In this document: piece by piece, positions 22,169-29,603 of the stretch
Layout: each line of letters starts with the position of its first letter
Position numbering within the stretch: position 1 is the first letter of the stretch
NCBI RefSeq assembly: GCF_011057975.1
Contig: NZ_CP049109.1
Span: forward strand, 2,015,001 to 2,079,000
Reading direction: 5' to 3'
From: Sphingosinithalassobacter tenebrarum
GTDB lineage: Bacteria > Pseudomonadota > Alphaproteobacteria > Sphingomonadales > Sphingomonadaceae
Length of the DNA stretch: 64,000 nucleotides
Position numbers and translations under genes: made by a program
The notes under the pieces: generated by a model
Told to the model about the DNA's origin: nothing
Database searches by the model: none
What the model saw: the letters and a program-made list of their open reading frames with translations, nothing else

Positions 22169-23027
22169 GGCGCGCCCCGGCGCTTTGCCGATGCCGGCGA
22201 TGCGCGACGTTTCCGCGCTCACCAAATCGTCGGTACTCGACCGGTGGAGCGAAGATGCGGCGGGCATTCGCGCGGTCGCCGCCGGAGACAACGTCATCAC
22301 CATGTTCGACATGATCGGCGAGGACTTCTGGACCGGTGGCGGCATCACCGCCAAGCGCGTCTCGGCGCAGCTACGCGCGATCGGCGATCGGCCGGTCGAA
22401 GTGCAGATCAACAGCTTCGGCGGCGACATGTTCGAAGGCATCGCGATCTACAATGTGCTGCGCGAGCATCCGCAGGAAATCACAGTCAAGGTGATGGGCA
22501 TGGCCGCGTCGGCCGCATCGATCATCGCCATGGCGGGCGACCGTATCGAGATCGGCGCCGCTTCGTTCATCATGATCCACAATTGCTGGGTGCTGGCGAT
22601 CGGAAACCGGCACGACATGGCCGAGACGGCTGAATGGCTGGCGCCGTTCGATACGGCGATGCGCGACGTCTATGCCGCGCGAACCAGTCAGTCCGCCGAT
22701 GCGATCGCGGGCTGGATGGACGCCGAAACCTTCATGTCCGGAAGCCAGGCGATCGAGCGCGGATTCGCCGATGCGCTGTTGCCGGCGGACCAGGTCACCG
22801 ACGATCCCGAAGCGAAGGCGAGCGATCGCAAGGTCAACGATCTGCGCGCGATGGAGCTGCAGCTCGTCGCCGCGGGATGCACGCGCACCGAAGCGCGCGC
22901 GAAGATCAACCGCATCAAGGGTGAAGGCACGCCGGGCGCTGCCGATCCCGACACCCCCACGCCGGGCGCTGGGGATCCGCAACTGGCCGGCGCGCTTGCC
23001 GTCCTCCTCAGCACAATCCGCTCATAG
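22134..23027 (+). CDS. Head maturation protease, ClpP-like (S14)
   Basis: A 297-aa protein. The ClpP-fold serine protease domain (residues ~25-225) shows VQINSFGGDMFEGIAIYN, the nucleophile segment GMAASAASIIAMAG and the catalytic-His segment FIMIHNCW. It is expected to cleave scaffold or delta domain from the capsid protein during assembly. A ~70-residue C-terminal tail is Pro/Ala-rich. ATG 22134 is chosen because AAGGA (22121-22125) is 8 nt upstream; in-frame ATGs at 22125 and 22128 are alternatives. Confidence 0.92.
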   Translation: MKTTQRRIVNAKARPGALPMPAMRDVSALTKSSVLDRWSEDAAGIRAVAAGDNVITMFDMIGEDFWTGGGITAKRVSAQLRAIGDRPVEVQINSFGGDMFEGIAIYNVLREHPQEITVKVMGMAASAASIIAMAGDRIEIGAASFIMIHNCWVLAIGNRHDMAETAEWLAPFDTAMRDVYAARTSQSADAIAGWMDAETFMSGSQAIERGFADALLPADQVTDDPEAKASDRKVNDLRAMELQLVAAGCTRTEARAKINRIKGEGTPGAADPDTPTPGAGDPQLAGALAVLLSTIRS

Positions 23028-23039
23028 GGAGCAAATCCG

Positions 23040-24332
23040 ATGAAGAATCATTCCCGCGCCGCGCTGCTCGCGGCCGGCGCCGCTGTCGTGCGCACGCCGC
23101 GTGCCGTCTGTGCGACGCCGCGTGCCGATGCGACCGATCCGAAGGAAATCGTCGCGCAGATCCAGCAGGCGTTCGCCGCCTTCAAGGAAACCAACGAAAG
23201 CGAGCTCAAGAGCAAGGTCGACGACACCCTGTTCGGCGAGAAGATGGGCGAGATCAACACCAGCATCACCGATCTGACGGCCGCGCTGGAAAAGGCGCAG
23301 GCCGATATCGCCGCGGGCAAGGTCGGCGGCGCCGGCGACGACATCTCGGCCGAGGCGCGCGAACATGCCGGCGTGTACAACAGCTGGTTTCGCAAGGGCA
23401 CCGAACCGGAAAGCATGCGCGACCTCGAGGTCAAGGCCGGGCTGACGACCCAGTCCGACCCCGATGGCGGCTATCTCGTACCCGAACAGATGGAAGACAC
23501 CATCGACCGTGTGCTCGGCACCGTTTCGGCGATCCGCAGCATTTCGCGCGTGGTGTCGGTGTCCGCTTCGGAATACAAGAAGCTGGTCAATATGGGCGGC
23601 GCGGGCGCCGGCTGGGTCGACGAGAAGGACGAACGCCCGGAAACCGCAACGCCGATCCTGCGCCAGATCACGATCAACAGCGGCGAGCTTTACGCCAACC
23701 CGGCGGCGACGCAGACGATGCTCGACGATGCGCGGTTCGATATCGCGCAGTGGCTGGCGGACGAAGTCTCGATCGAATTCGCCGAAGCCGAAGGCGCGGC
23801 GTTCGTCAACGGCAACGGCAACAAGAAGCCCCGCGGCTTCCTGCAGTACGATACCGTCGCGAACGACAGCTATGCCTGGGGCAAGCTCGGCTTCGTGAAG
23901 ACCGGCGCGGCCGCCGCTTTCGCCACCGAAGACCCGACCGACGCGCTGCTCGATCTCTATTATGCGCTGCGCTCCGGCTATCGCAATGGCGCGACGTTCG
24001 TCACGTCGGACGCGGTGATGGGCACGATCCGCAAGTTCAAGGACGGGCAGGGCAACTATATCTGGGCGCCGCCGACGGGTGTCGACATGCCGGCTACCAT
24101 CCTCGGCAAACCCGTGGTCACCGACGACAATATGCCGGCGCTCGGCGCGGGGAACTTCCCGGTCGCGTTCGGCAATTTCCAGCGCGGCTATCTGATCACC
24201 GACCGGTTCGGCGTCCGCACGCTGCGCGACCCCTATACGAACAAGCCGTTCGTACACTTTTACTCGACCAAGCGCGTCGGCGGCGGTGTCTCCAACTTCG
24301 AGGCGATCAAGCTGCTCAAGTGCAGCACCTAG
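23040..24332 (+). CDS. Major capsid protein, HK97 fold
   Basis: A 430-aa protein. Residues ~30-110 form a helical delta (scaffold) domain (KEIVAQIQQAFAAFKETNES, DLTAALEKAQADIAAG); cleavage near ~125 would release the mature shell subunit. The HK97 fold follows: SDPDGGYLVPEQMEDTI (N-arm/E-loop), ISRVVSVSASEYKKLV, a GFVKTG and YALRSGYRNGATFVTSD helix, and the ILGKPVVTDDNMP and FGNFQRGYLITDR strands. Shine-Dalgarno GGGAGC lies upstream. Confidence 0.95.
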   Translation: MKNHSRAALLAAGAAVVRTPRAVCATPRADATDPKEIVAQIQQAFAAFKETNESELKSKVDDTLFGEKMGEINTSITDLTAALEKAQADIAAGKVGGAGDDISAEAREHAGVYNSWFRKGTEPESMRDLEVKAGLTTQSDPDGGYLVPEQMEDTIDRVLGTVSAIRSISRVVSVSASEYKKLVNMGGAGAGWVDEKDERPETATPILRQITINSGELYANPAATQTMLDDARFDIAQWLADEVSIEFAEAEGAAFVNGNGNKKPRGFLQYDTVANDSYAWGKLGFVKTGAAAAFATEDPTDALLDLYYALRSGYRNGATFVTSDAVMGTIRKFKDGQGNYIWAPPTGVDMPATILGKPVVTDDNMPALGAGNFPVAFGNFQRGYLITDRFGVRTLRDPYTNKPFVHFYSTKRVGGGVSNFEAIKLLKCST

Positions 24333-24412
24333 GCCGGGGCGCAACTCCGACCGGATAACCTGGCGGCAGGTGTTCGCCTGCCGCCCACCATCTTCATATC
24401 GAGGAATTCACG

Positions 24413-24853
24413 ATGAGGGACATGCATTCCGGCATGCTTGCCGTCTCGGCGATCGGCGCGGCGGCGCTCTCGGCCGACAACACGCCCGCGGCGATCGACC
24501 TGCAGGGCTATAACGCAGCCGAAATCCTGCTGGCGATCGGCATCGGCGGCATCACGTTCAGCGGCACGAATAAAATCGAATTCGTGCTGACGCACAGCGA
24601 CGACGACACGACCTATACCGCGGTCGACGCCGAAGACATGCTCGGCCTCGAGACGGTCGGCGAGGGGGGCATCATCAAGGCCCTGACATCGGCGCATGCA
24701 GCTGCGGATGTCTATCGCTTCGGCTATGTCGGCGGGAAGCGCTATCTCAAGCTCCTCGCCGATTTCAGCGGCACGCACGGCAGCGGAACGCCGATCGCGG
24801 CGGTCGTACTCAAGGGACGCGGTTATAATCAGCCTGAGGTCGATCAGGCCTGA
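24413..24853 (+). CDS. Head-region structural protein, unknown
   Basis: A 146-aa, beta-rich protein (IEFVLTHSDDDTTYTAVDAE, GYVGGKRYLKLLADFSG, TPIAAVVLKGRGY). This pattern is common in small proteins encoded right after the capsid gene in alphaproteobacterial siphophages and may be a decoration or spike protein. Strong Shine-Dalgarno GAGG upstream and an 80-bp gap after the capsid gene. No named family recognised. Confidence 0.55.
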   Translation: MRDMHSGMLAVSAIGAAALSADNTPAAIDLQGYNAAEILLAIGIGGITFSGTNKIEFVLTHSDDDTTYTAVDAEDMLGLETVGEGGIIKALTSAHAAADVYRFGYVGGKRYLKLLADFSGTHGSGTPIAAVVLKGRGYNQPEVDQA

Positions 24854-24905
24854 CGGGTGAGCGTCGGCGCCGTCGTGCGTCGGCGTACCTGACGGAGCGC
24901 CCTGC

Positions 24906-25457
24906 ATGTCCGGTTTCATCAGCCTCGACAACGCCAAATTCCAGTTGCGACTGGAAGCGGACGATACGAGCCAGGACGTCTATCTCGCCGATCTGATAGC
25001 GACCGCCGGGAAGCGCATCGAGAAAAAGACGGGGTTCGTCTGCCCGCAACGCATCGACGAAGCGTTCGTGTTCGATGGGTTCGAAAAGGAGCTGCGGCTC
25101 CCGCTTCGGCCTGTCGATCCGGACAGCATCGCGATCGCCTATATCGACAGCTCGGGAGAGACCTCGTCTTTCGCCGACTTCCGCGTGTTCGTCCGCAACG
25201 GGTACACGCGGATCGCGCCTGCGTTCGGGAAGTGCTGGCCGGCAACCTGGTGCGCGCCGGCGGTCGTGACTGTCACCGCCGACGTCGGCTTCGTGGACGA
25301 GGACGACGCAGCGATTCCGGACGATCTGAAGCACGCGGCGCGGCTGATGCTCGGAAGCTGGTACGAAAACCGCGAGGAGGCGGTATTCGGATCGGCGCGA
25401 TCCTTACCCGATGGCGCCGCGGCGCTGCTCGAGGACGAGCGTTCGAGGCGCGTGTGA
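24906..25457 (+). CDS. Head-tail connector, gp6-like
   Basis: A 183-aa protein with the HK97 gp6/gp15 pattern: ISLDNAKFQLRLEADDTSQD at the start, a helix DLIATAGKRIEKKTG, beta strands and PDDLKHAARLMLGSWYENRE near the end. Connectors of this type form a ring below the portal. GTGA overlap with the next gene. Confidence 0.82.
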   Translation: MSGFISLDNAKFQLRLEADDTSQDVYLADLIATAGKRIEKKTGFVCPQRIDEAFVFDGFEKELRLPLRPVDPDSIAIAYIDSSGETSSFADFRVFVRNGYTRIAPAFGKCWPATWCAPAVVTVTADVGFVDEDDAAIPDDLKHAARLMLGSWYENREEAVFGSARSLPDGAAALLEDERSRRV

Positions 25458-25849
25458 GCCGAACGAGGATCCGCTCCGGCAAGCTCGATCGGCGTATTCG
25501 CATCGAGCGGGACGGGGCGCCTGTGCATGACGGGTATCGGCAGACGCCCGGCGCGCCCGTGGTGCTGGCGGCGCGGTGGGCGGAATATCTGCCGGGCTCC
25601 GGTTCGGAACCGTTCGAGGATGCGGCGAAGCAGGCGGAGGTCGACGCGGTGTTTCGCATCCGCTGGGACGCGGCGCTCGATCCGAACCGGACGGGCGAAC
25701 CGCCGGGGATCAATCCGCGCGATCGCGTGCGGTTTCCGGCGACCGAGGACGGGCATCTCTACGGCATCGTGCGCGCGGTCGAGATCGGGCGGCGCGAGGG
25801 CATCGAAATCGCGGTTTCGGGCCGCGCCGATCTGATTTCGGAAAATTGA
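25454..25849 (+). CDS. Head closure / head-tail adaptor protein
   Basis: A 131-aa protein starting at GTG. It has the SPP1 gp16-type adaptor layout: GKLDRRIRIERDG, ARWAEYLPGSGSE, QAEVDAVFRIRW, a Pro-rich loop, DRVRFPATEDGHLYGI and a final strand. These proteins plug the connector and hold the tail. Gene order (gp6-like, adaptor, then gp10-like) supports the call. Confidence 0.8.
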   Translation: MSRTRIRSGKLDRRIRIERDGAPVHDGYRQTPGAPVVLAARWAEYLPGSGSEPFEDAAKQAEVDAVFRIRWDAALDPNRTGEPPGINPRDRVRFPATEDGHLYGIVRAVEIGRREGIEIAVSGRADLISEN

Positions 25850-25859
25850 GGAGACGAGA

Positions 25860-26363
25860 ATGACGCTTAAGGCGACGCTAAAGAGCAGCTGGCGTGTAAA
25901 AGAGACCGGCAGTCCCGACCAGGGCACGTCGGCGCATGCCTATGACGAGACCGCGACGCTGCGGCTTTCGGAGGGCACCGGCGCCGGGCAGGCGAATACC
26001 GAAATCGCGAAGGTCGGCACGATCGCCGCGTCGGGAACGCTCAATCTCGACCTGGCGGGCGGTGTCGAGGACGGGTTCGGCAATACGGTGACCTTCACCG
26101 CGGTGAAGGCGCTCCGCATTCGCGCCGATGCCGGCAACACTAATAATCTGGTCGTCGGCGGCGCGGTTTCGAATCCCTGGACCGGGCCGTTCGCGGACTC
26201 GAGCGACAAGATCGCGATCCCGCCGGGCGGCATGCTCGAGCTGCGCAATCCGGGCGCGGCGGGCTGGGCGGTGACCGCCGATACCGGCGATATCCTGCTG
26301 CTCGCCAATTCGGGCGCCGGAACCGGCGTCGGTTATCGCGTCGAGATCATCGGCGAGGGCTGA
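25860..26363 (+). CDS. Structural protein, unknown
   Basis: A 167-aa beta-rich protein with KVGTIAASGTLNLDLAGG, VTFTAVKALRIRADAGN and a LELRNPGAAGWAV segment. It sits between head-closure and tail-completion genes, so it is probably virion-associated. No known family recognised. GAGGAGACGAG lies before the ATG. Confidence 0.5.
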   Translation: MTLKATLKSSWRVKETGSPDQGTSAHAYDETATLRLSEGTGAGQANTEIAKVGTIAASGTLNLDLAGGVEDGFGNTVTFTAVKALRIRADAGNTNNLVVGGAVSNPWTGPFADSSDKIAIPPGGMLELRNPGAAGWAVTADTGDILLLANSGAGTGVGYRVEIIGEG

Positions 26364-26364
26364 T

Positions 26365-26793
26365 ATGGCGAATGACACGGTGCGCGTTCACGGCTTCGCC
26401 GAGCTGGACCGGGCCCTGGACGTCGTGGGACAGACGCTGTTTCCGATGACGGTCGCCAGGGCGCTGAAAGCGGGCGCGCAGGTCATCGTCGACGAGGAAA
26501 AGCGTCTGGTTCCGAAAAGAACCGGGCAGCTCCGCGACAGCATCGTCGCCGATATGGAACCGACCAACAGCCCCGAATGGAAGCATGGCGCGTTCGAGGT
26601 CGACGGGATGACGATCTATATCGGCCCGACGCTGCACAAGGGCTGGTACGGCTATATGGTTGAGATGGGGCTCGGCAAAGGCGGCCCGCATCCGTTCGTC
26701 AGGCCGGCGGTGGACAACAAGGGCAAGGAAGCGATCGGCGTGGTCGCTTCCGAGCTTGGCGCAACGCTCGTGCGCGTTCTGAAGACCGTCTAG
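26365..26793 (+). CDS. Tail completion protein, HK97 gp10 family
   Basis: A 142-aa protein: FAELDRALDVVGQTLFPMTV helix, ALKAGAQVIVDEEKRLVPKRTGQLRDSIVA (the conserved PKRTGxLRDSI box), a VYIGP-like strand and VEMGLGKGGPHPFVRPAVD. Matches the HK97 gp10 family that helps finish the tail. Starts 1 bp after the previous stop. Confidence 0.87.
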   Translation: MANDTVRVHGFAELDRALDVVGQTLFPMTVARALKAGAQVIVDEEKRLVPKRTGQLRDSIVADMEPTNSPEWKHGAFEVDGMTIYIGPTLHKGWYGYMVEMGLGKGGPHPFVRPAVDNKGKEAIGVVASELGATLVRVLKTV

Positions 26794-26795
26794 CC

Positions 26796-27188
26796 GTGAG
26801 CTTCGAAACCGCCGTATCCGCCCGGTTTCTGGCGGATGCGGACATGACGGCCGCGATCGGCGGGCGCGTCAACTGGCAGGTCCGCGCGCAGGGCAATCCG
26901 CTGCCCGACATCACGCTCGATATCGTCAGCGATGCGCGGCCGCAGCATTTCAAGGGGTTCGAACGGGTCCGGCCCACGCGCGTGCAGGTGACGGTGCGCG
27001 CGGCCGATCCGGCGAGCGCGGTGCGGCTGCGCGACCTGGCGATCGAAATATTGGTGCCGCCGGCGATCGCCGACGGCGTGAAATTCCAGCGCGCGCAGGA
27101 CGTGCAGGTCCGCACCGGCTTCGAGCCCGGGCCGACCGAGGACGCCTTCGGCCAAATCCTCGACCTCATCCTCATTCACAACGGCTAA
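26796..27188 (+). CDS. Tail terminator, DUF3168
   Basis: A 130-aa protein starting at GTG. DUF3168 features are a helical start (AVSARFLADADMTAAIGGRV), an ITLDIVSDARPQHFKGFE strand pair and a RVQVTVRAADPASAVRLRDLA core. Members cap the tail tube at its head-proximal end. Confidence 0.82.
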   Translation: MSFETAVSARFLADADMTAAIGGRVNWQVRAQGNPLPDITLDIVSDARPQHFKGFERVRPTRVQVTVRAADPASAVRLRDLAIEILVPPAIADGVKFQRAQDVQVRTGFEPGPTEDAFGQILDLILIHNG

Positions 27189-27209
27189 CCTCCAAAGGAG
27201 CAGCATCAC

Positions 27210-27662
27210 ATGGACGCGAACGGCAACAGCGAAGCCCGTATCGCCTGGGGCAACGAGTTCTGGCTCGAGGATACGCCCGGCGGCACGCTCACCGAACTGG
27301 GCGAAGTGACCGGCATCCCGACCGATTCGGACGAAGCCGAAGAAGTCGACGTCACGCATTTCAAGTCGCCCGAGCGGCGCCGCGAGACCAAGGCCGGGCT
27401 TTCGACGCCGAGCAGCGGGGATCTGATGATCAACTATCTGCCGGGCAGCCCGACCGAGGCGATCCTGCGCCAGGCCGCAGCCGATCGCCTGGTGCGCGCC
27501 TATCGCGAGATCATTCCCGACGAAGCCGGCGATGCCGACTGGCAGGTCGACGGCTATCTGTGGGTGAAGTCGCGCGGCCGCCCGCTCGAGGTCGGCGGCG
27601 TGATGCGGCAGACCATCAGCGTCAAGTTCACCGGCTCGCGCAGCGAACAGGCGGCGTCGTAA
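27210..27662 (+). CDS. Major tail tube protein
   Basis: A 150-aa protein with the siphophage tube pattern: WLEDTPGGTLTELGEVTGIP, EVDVTHFKSPERRRETKAG, a SGDLMINYLPGS loop, W.VDGYLWVKSRGRPLEVGG and a final IS VKFTG strand. Position between terminator and tail-chaperone genes is typical. It follows an AAAGGAGCAGC Shine-Dalgarno. Confidence 0.85.
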   Translation: MDANGNSEARIAWGNEFWLEDTPGGTLTELGEVTGIPTDSDEAEEVDVTHFKSPERRRETKAGLSTPSSGDLMINYLPGSPTEAILRQAAADRLVRAYREIIPDEAGDADWQVDGYLWVKSRGRPLEVGGVMRQTISVKFTGSRSEQAAS

Positions 27663-27665
27663 GCC

Positions 27666-28121
27666 ATGAAGGGCGAAATCGTATTCGACGCGCTGGGCAA
27701 GCGCTGGACGCTGTTTCTCGGTAATGCCGCGCAATGCGCGCTCGAGGAGCATTTCGACAAGGGCTATTTCGCGATCGTCGCCGACGCGGTGCCGCTCGAG
27801 GCGATGGGCGCGGATATGTCGCCTGAGGCATTGAGCGACCCCCTGGCGATGATCAAACTCGCCCGCCAGTTGCGGCAAAGCGCTCTCCGCGAGATCGCGT
27901 GGTTCGGAATGAACCCGCAACACCCGGAGCTGGAGGGGCCGCTGGATATTAGCCCCATCATCGACGATGTCGGGCAGGGCGCGTTCGGCGAGTTGCTCGG
28001 CCGCGCGATCGCGGCGACGCAGGACGGCGGCGGGGAGGGTGGCGACAAGGCCGCCCCGGGAAAGCCCAAGCCGCGCCGGAAGCCCGCGACCCGCGCGCGA
28101 AAACCGACTGGGACGGCCTAG
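27666..28121 (+). CDS. Tail assembly chaperone, G-type product
   Basis: A 151-aa product from unshifted translation. Its N-terminus is beta-like (KGEIVFDALGKRWTLFLGNA) with a helical body, as in GTA gp10/lambda gpG-type chaperones that coat the tape measure before tube assembly. The last ~30 residues are basic. The heptamer GGGAAAG (28058-28064) lies at codons 132-133 in the right register, so a minority of ribosomes should shift to the -1 frame and make the longer GT product. Confidence 0.78.
   Translation: MKGEIVFDALGKRWTLFLGNAAQCALEEHFDKGYFAIVADAVPLEAMGADMSPEALSDPLAMIKLARQLRQSALREIAWFGMNPQHPELEGPLDISPIIDDVGQGAFGELLGRAIAATQDGGGEGGDKAAPGKPKPRRKPATRARKPTGTA
28058..28064 (+). other. Programmed -1 frameshift site GGGAAAG
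   Basis: In the zero frame the bases read G GGA AAG, the exact X XXY YYZ heptamer used by lambda G/GT. After the slip the -1 frame is open without a stop to 28423. Confidence 0.8.
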
Positions 28122-28423
28122 TCGAGCAATGGTGCTGGCTCGGCCTTTCCCCCACCGAATTCTGGTCGGGGACGCAGGCGATGTTCGGCGCGGCGACGCG
28201 CGGACGCCTGGCGGCCGCCAAATATGACCGCGAACTGGCGATGTCCGGTGCGTGGTGGACCGAATATTTCGCGCGGCAGGACCCGCTGAAACCGCTGCAG
28301 GACTATCTGCGCAAACGCGAACCGGCCAAGCCGCAAAGCCCGGCGGAACGCATCTCGCAATATCAAGCGATGAAGGCCAACGGCATCGACGTGACGATCA
28401 CGCGCGTGCCGCGAAAGCGCTAG
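28064..28423 (+). CDS. Tail assembly chaperone, GT-type extension (-1 frame)
   Basis: This frame has no good start of its own before 28181, but directly after the slip it encodes a convincing T domain: DWDGLVEQWCWLGLSPTEFW, then MFGAATRGRLAAAKYDREL and SGAWWTEYFARQ. The WxxG.SP.EFW pattern is typical of the second part of tail-chaperone pairs. Expressed alone from ATG 28181 it would lose that motif, so fusion by frameshift is the best reading. The stop overlaps the convergent lipoprotein gene by 4 bp. Confidence 0.78.
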   Translation, partial: AQAAPEARDPRAKTDWDGLVEQWCWLGLSPTEFWSGTQAMFGAATRGRLAAAKYDRELAMSGAWWTEYFARQDPLKPLQDYLRKREPAKPQSPAERISQYQAMKANGIDVTITRVPRKR

Positions 28424-28725
28424 ACGCAGTCGCGGATATGGTCGCGGGCGGGCTTGTGCATCATCAGCATCTTGCGCACCTCGATGCGGTTGGGTTCGCC
28501 GTAGAGGATCGAGACGGCAAAGCCACCGACCATGATGTCGCGGCGATCGGGGCCGTTGATGACCGTGGGGTGGCCATAGGCACTGAGGCTGAGCGCAATG
28601 CACTGTTCGAGCGCGTCGGGCGTTTTTTCGCTGGTGAGCTGCATGACGGGATCGTTGCGAAGTATGTCTTTCGCCGAACAACCAGCGAGCAACACCAGTA
28701 CAGCGCAAATAGCGAATCGTCGCAT
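28420..28725 (-). CDS. Moron lipoprotein, 101 aa
   Basis: A short lipoprotein with a signal peptide (MRRFAICAVLVLLAGC; lipobox LAGC, Cys about residue 16) and a mature part of ~85 residues containing TPDALEQCIALSLSAYGHPT and DIMVGGFAVSILYG. It runs against the tail operon, typical of a moron expressed in the lysogen. Surface lipoproteins in this role often block superinfection, but that is inference. ATG 28725 has AGGGGGAA upstream. It is co-directional with the RHH gene 30 bp away. Confidence 0.72.
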   Translation of the reverse strand: MRRFAICAVLVLLAGCSAKDILRNDPVMQLTSEKTPDALEQCIALSLSAYGHPTVINGPDRRDIMVGGFAVSILYGEPNRIEVRKMLMMHKPARDHIRDCV

Positions 28726-28755
28726 CACTTCCCCCTGTGCTTGGGAGGAACTTGG

Positions 28756-28914
28756 CTATTTCCCAGCCTCGGAGTCCAGCCCCTTTCGCACGAGGCGGCG
28801 GATCGCCTCGGCGCGCGACGGCAAATCCGGCTGAAGACGGCGCCATTCATCCAGCGTTTCGATGAAGGCTTTGTCGCACCTGATCTGGACGAGCTGATCT
28901 AGATTACCTGCCAT
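28756..28914 (-). CDS. 52-aa ribbon-helix-helix-like regulator (short gene)
   Basis: The translated sequence reads as MAGNLDQLVQIRCDKAFIET at the start and PSRAEAIRRLVRKGLDSEAG at the end. A short strand (LVQIRCD), helix (AFIETLDEWRRLQ), turn (PDLPSRAEA) and second helix match the MetJ/Arc/CopG ribbon-helix-helix fold, with the SRAEAIRRLV segment especially typical. It is upstream of and co-directional with the lipoprotein and downstream of a TAATAC-GT-GTATTA palindrome it could bind. Confidence 0.72.
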   Translation of the reverse strand: MAGNLDQLVQIRCDKAFIETLDEWRRLQPDLPSRAEAIRRLVRKGLDSEAGK

Positions 28915-28949
28915 TTGCAGGTTGTGCCGTAATCATTCTTGCATTGCAA

Positions 28950-28963
28950 TAATACGTGTATTA
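28950..28963. promoter_or_regulatory. Palindromic operator candidate
   Basis: TAATAC-GT-GTATTA has perfect 6-bp arms and lies 36 bp upstream of the RHH start in the divergent gap before 29034. RHH dimers bind short palindromes of this kind. Confidence 0.55.
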
Positions 28964-29033
28964 CAAAGTGCGAGCCGTGAGGGTGTTGGAGCACCCATCA
29001 CGGCCCTAACTCGAACAACGGGAGGCAAGTCCC

Positions 29034-29297
29034 ATGGCCCAAGCTGACACGGCCTATAGCGCATTCGACCACGCGAACGACACGCATTTCAGCATCGCCG
29101 AATTCGAACTCTACAAGCTGCGCCAGATCGCGCTGGCGCTCGATACGCTGGGCGACATGGCCGACGCGACGCATCATCAGGAAAGCGTCGAGCTTTCGGA
29201 TCAGGGCGTCGCGGCGGTGCTGCGTACGGTCGGCTATGCGCTGGAAGGCGTGATCGCGACGGGCGAGCTGGTGTTTCCGCGCCGGGGATCGGCATGA
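29034..29297 (+). CDS. 87-aa hypothetical phage protein
   Basis: A helical protein (FSIAEFELYKLRQIALALDT, SDQGVAAVLRTVGYALEG) of unknown function. A GGGAGG Shine-Dalgarno precedes it. It is coupled to the next gene by ATGA and transcribed divergently from the moron. Confidence 0.55.
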   Translation: MAQADTAYSAFDHANDTHFSIAEFELYKLRQIALALDTLGDMADATHHQESVELSDQGVAAVLRTVGYALEGVIATGELVFPRRGSA

Positions 29298-29524
29298 ACG
29301 CGGCGGCGCCGATCGCGGTCGCGCTTGACGACATGCAGCAGCTCGAACTCGACCAGTTGCTGACGGCGATGCAATATTGCGCGCGGGCATGGGCGAATGC
29401 GCGGGAAGAGGATGCCGACGCGCCGATGCTGGCGGAAACCATCGCGATGATGGCGGTTTTCGCCGAGCGGCTGGACAGCATATTGTGCGAGCGAGTGACG
29501 CTCGACACGGCACGAGCCGACTGA
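29294..29524 (+). CDS. 76-aa hypothetical phage protein
   Basis: A small helical protein (DDMQQLELDQLLTAMQYCAR, MLAETIAMMAVFAERLDSIL) of unknown function. Overlaps the previous stop (ATGA) and lies just upstream of the tape measure leader. Confidence 0.55.
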   Translation: MNAAAPIAVALDDMQQLELDQLLTAMQYCARAWANAREEDADAPMLAETIAMMAVFAERLDSILCERVTLDTARAD

Positions 29525-29556
29525 AACGCGCCGCAACGGCGGCATGGTGACAATAT

Positions 29557-29585
29557 AAGGGCGTCCGGGAAACCGGGCGCCCTTT
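29557..29585 (+). other. GNRA hairpin in the tape-measure leader
   Basis: AAGGGCG-T-CCGG closes a GAAA tetraloop with CCGG-G-CGCCCTT (11 pairs, one mismatch). Only three T follow, so it may be a weak terminator or an mRNA-stabilising element. Confidence 0.4.
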
Positions 29586-29603
29586 CGCTTCGGGAGACAC
29601 GGG

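Noticed and set aside
28098..28104. Alternative slip at the AAAA run (28100-28103)
   Set aside because: Only a single-codon A-site slip is possible there; the upstream GGGAAAG is a full tandem-slip heptamer in register.
28181..28423. Independent 80-aa gene
   Set aside because: It cuts off the conserved WxxGLSPTEFW part; the -1 frameshift at GGGAAAG explains the whole domain.
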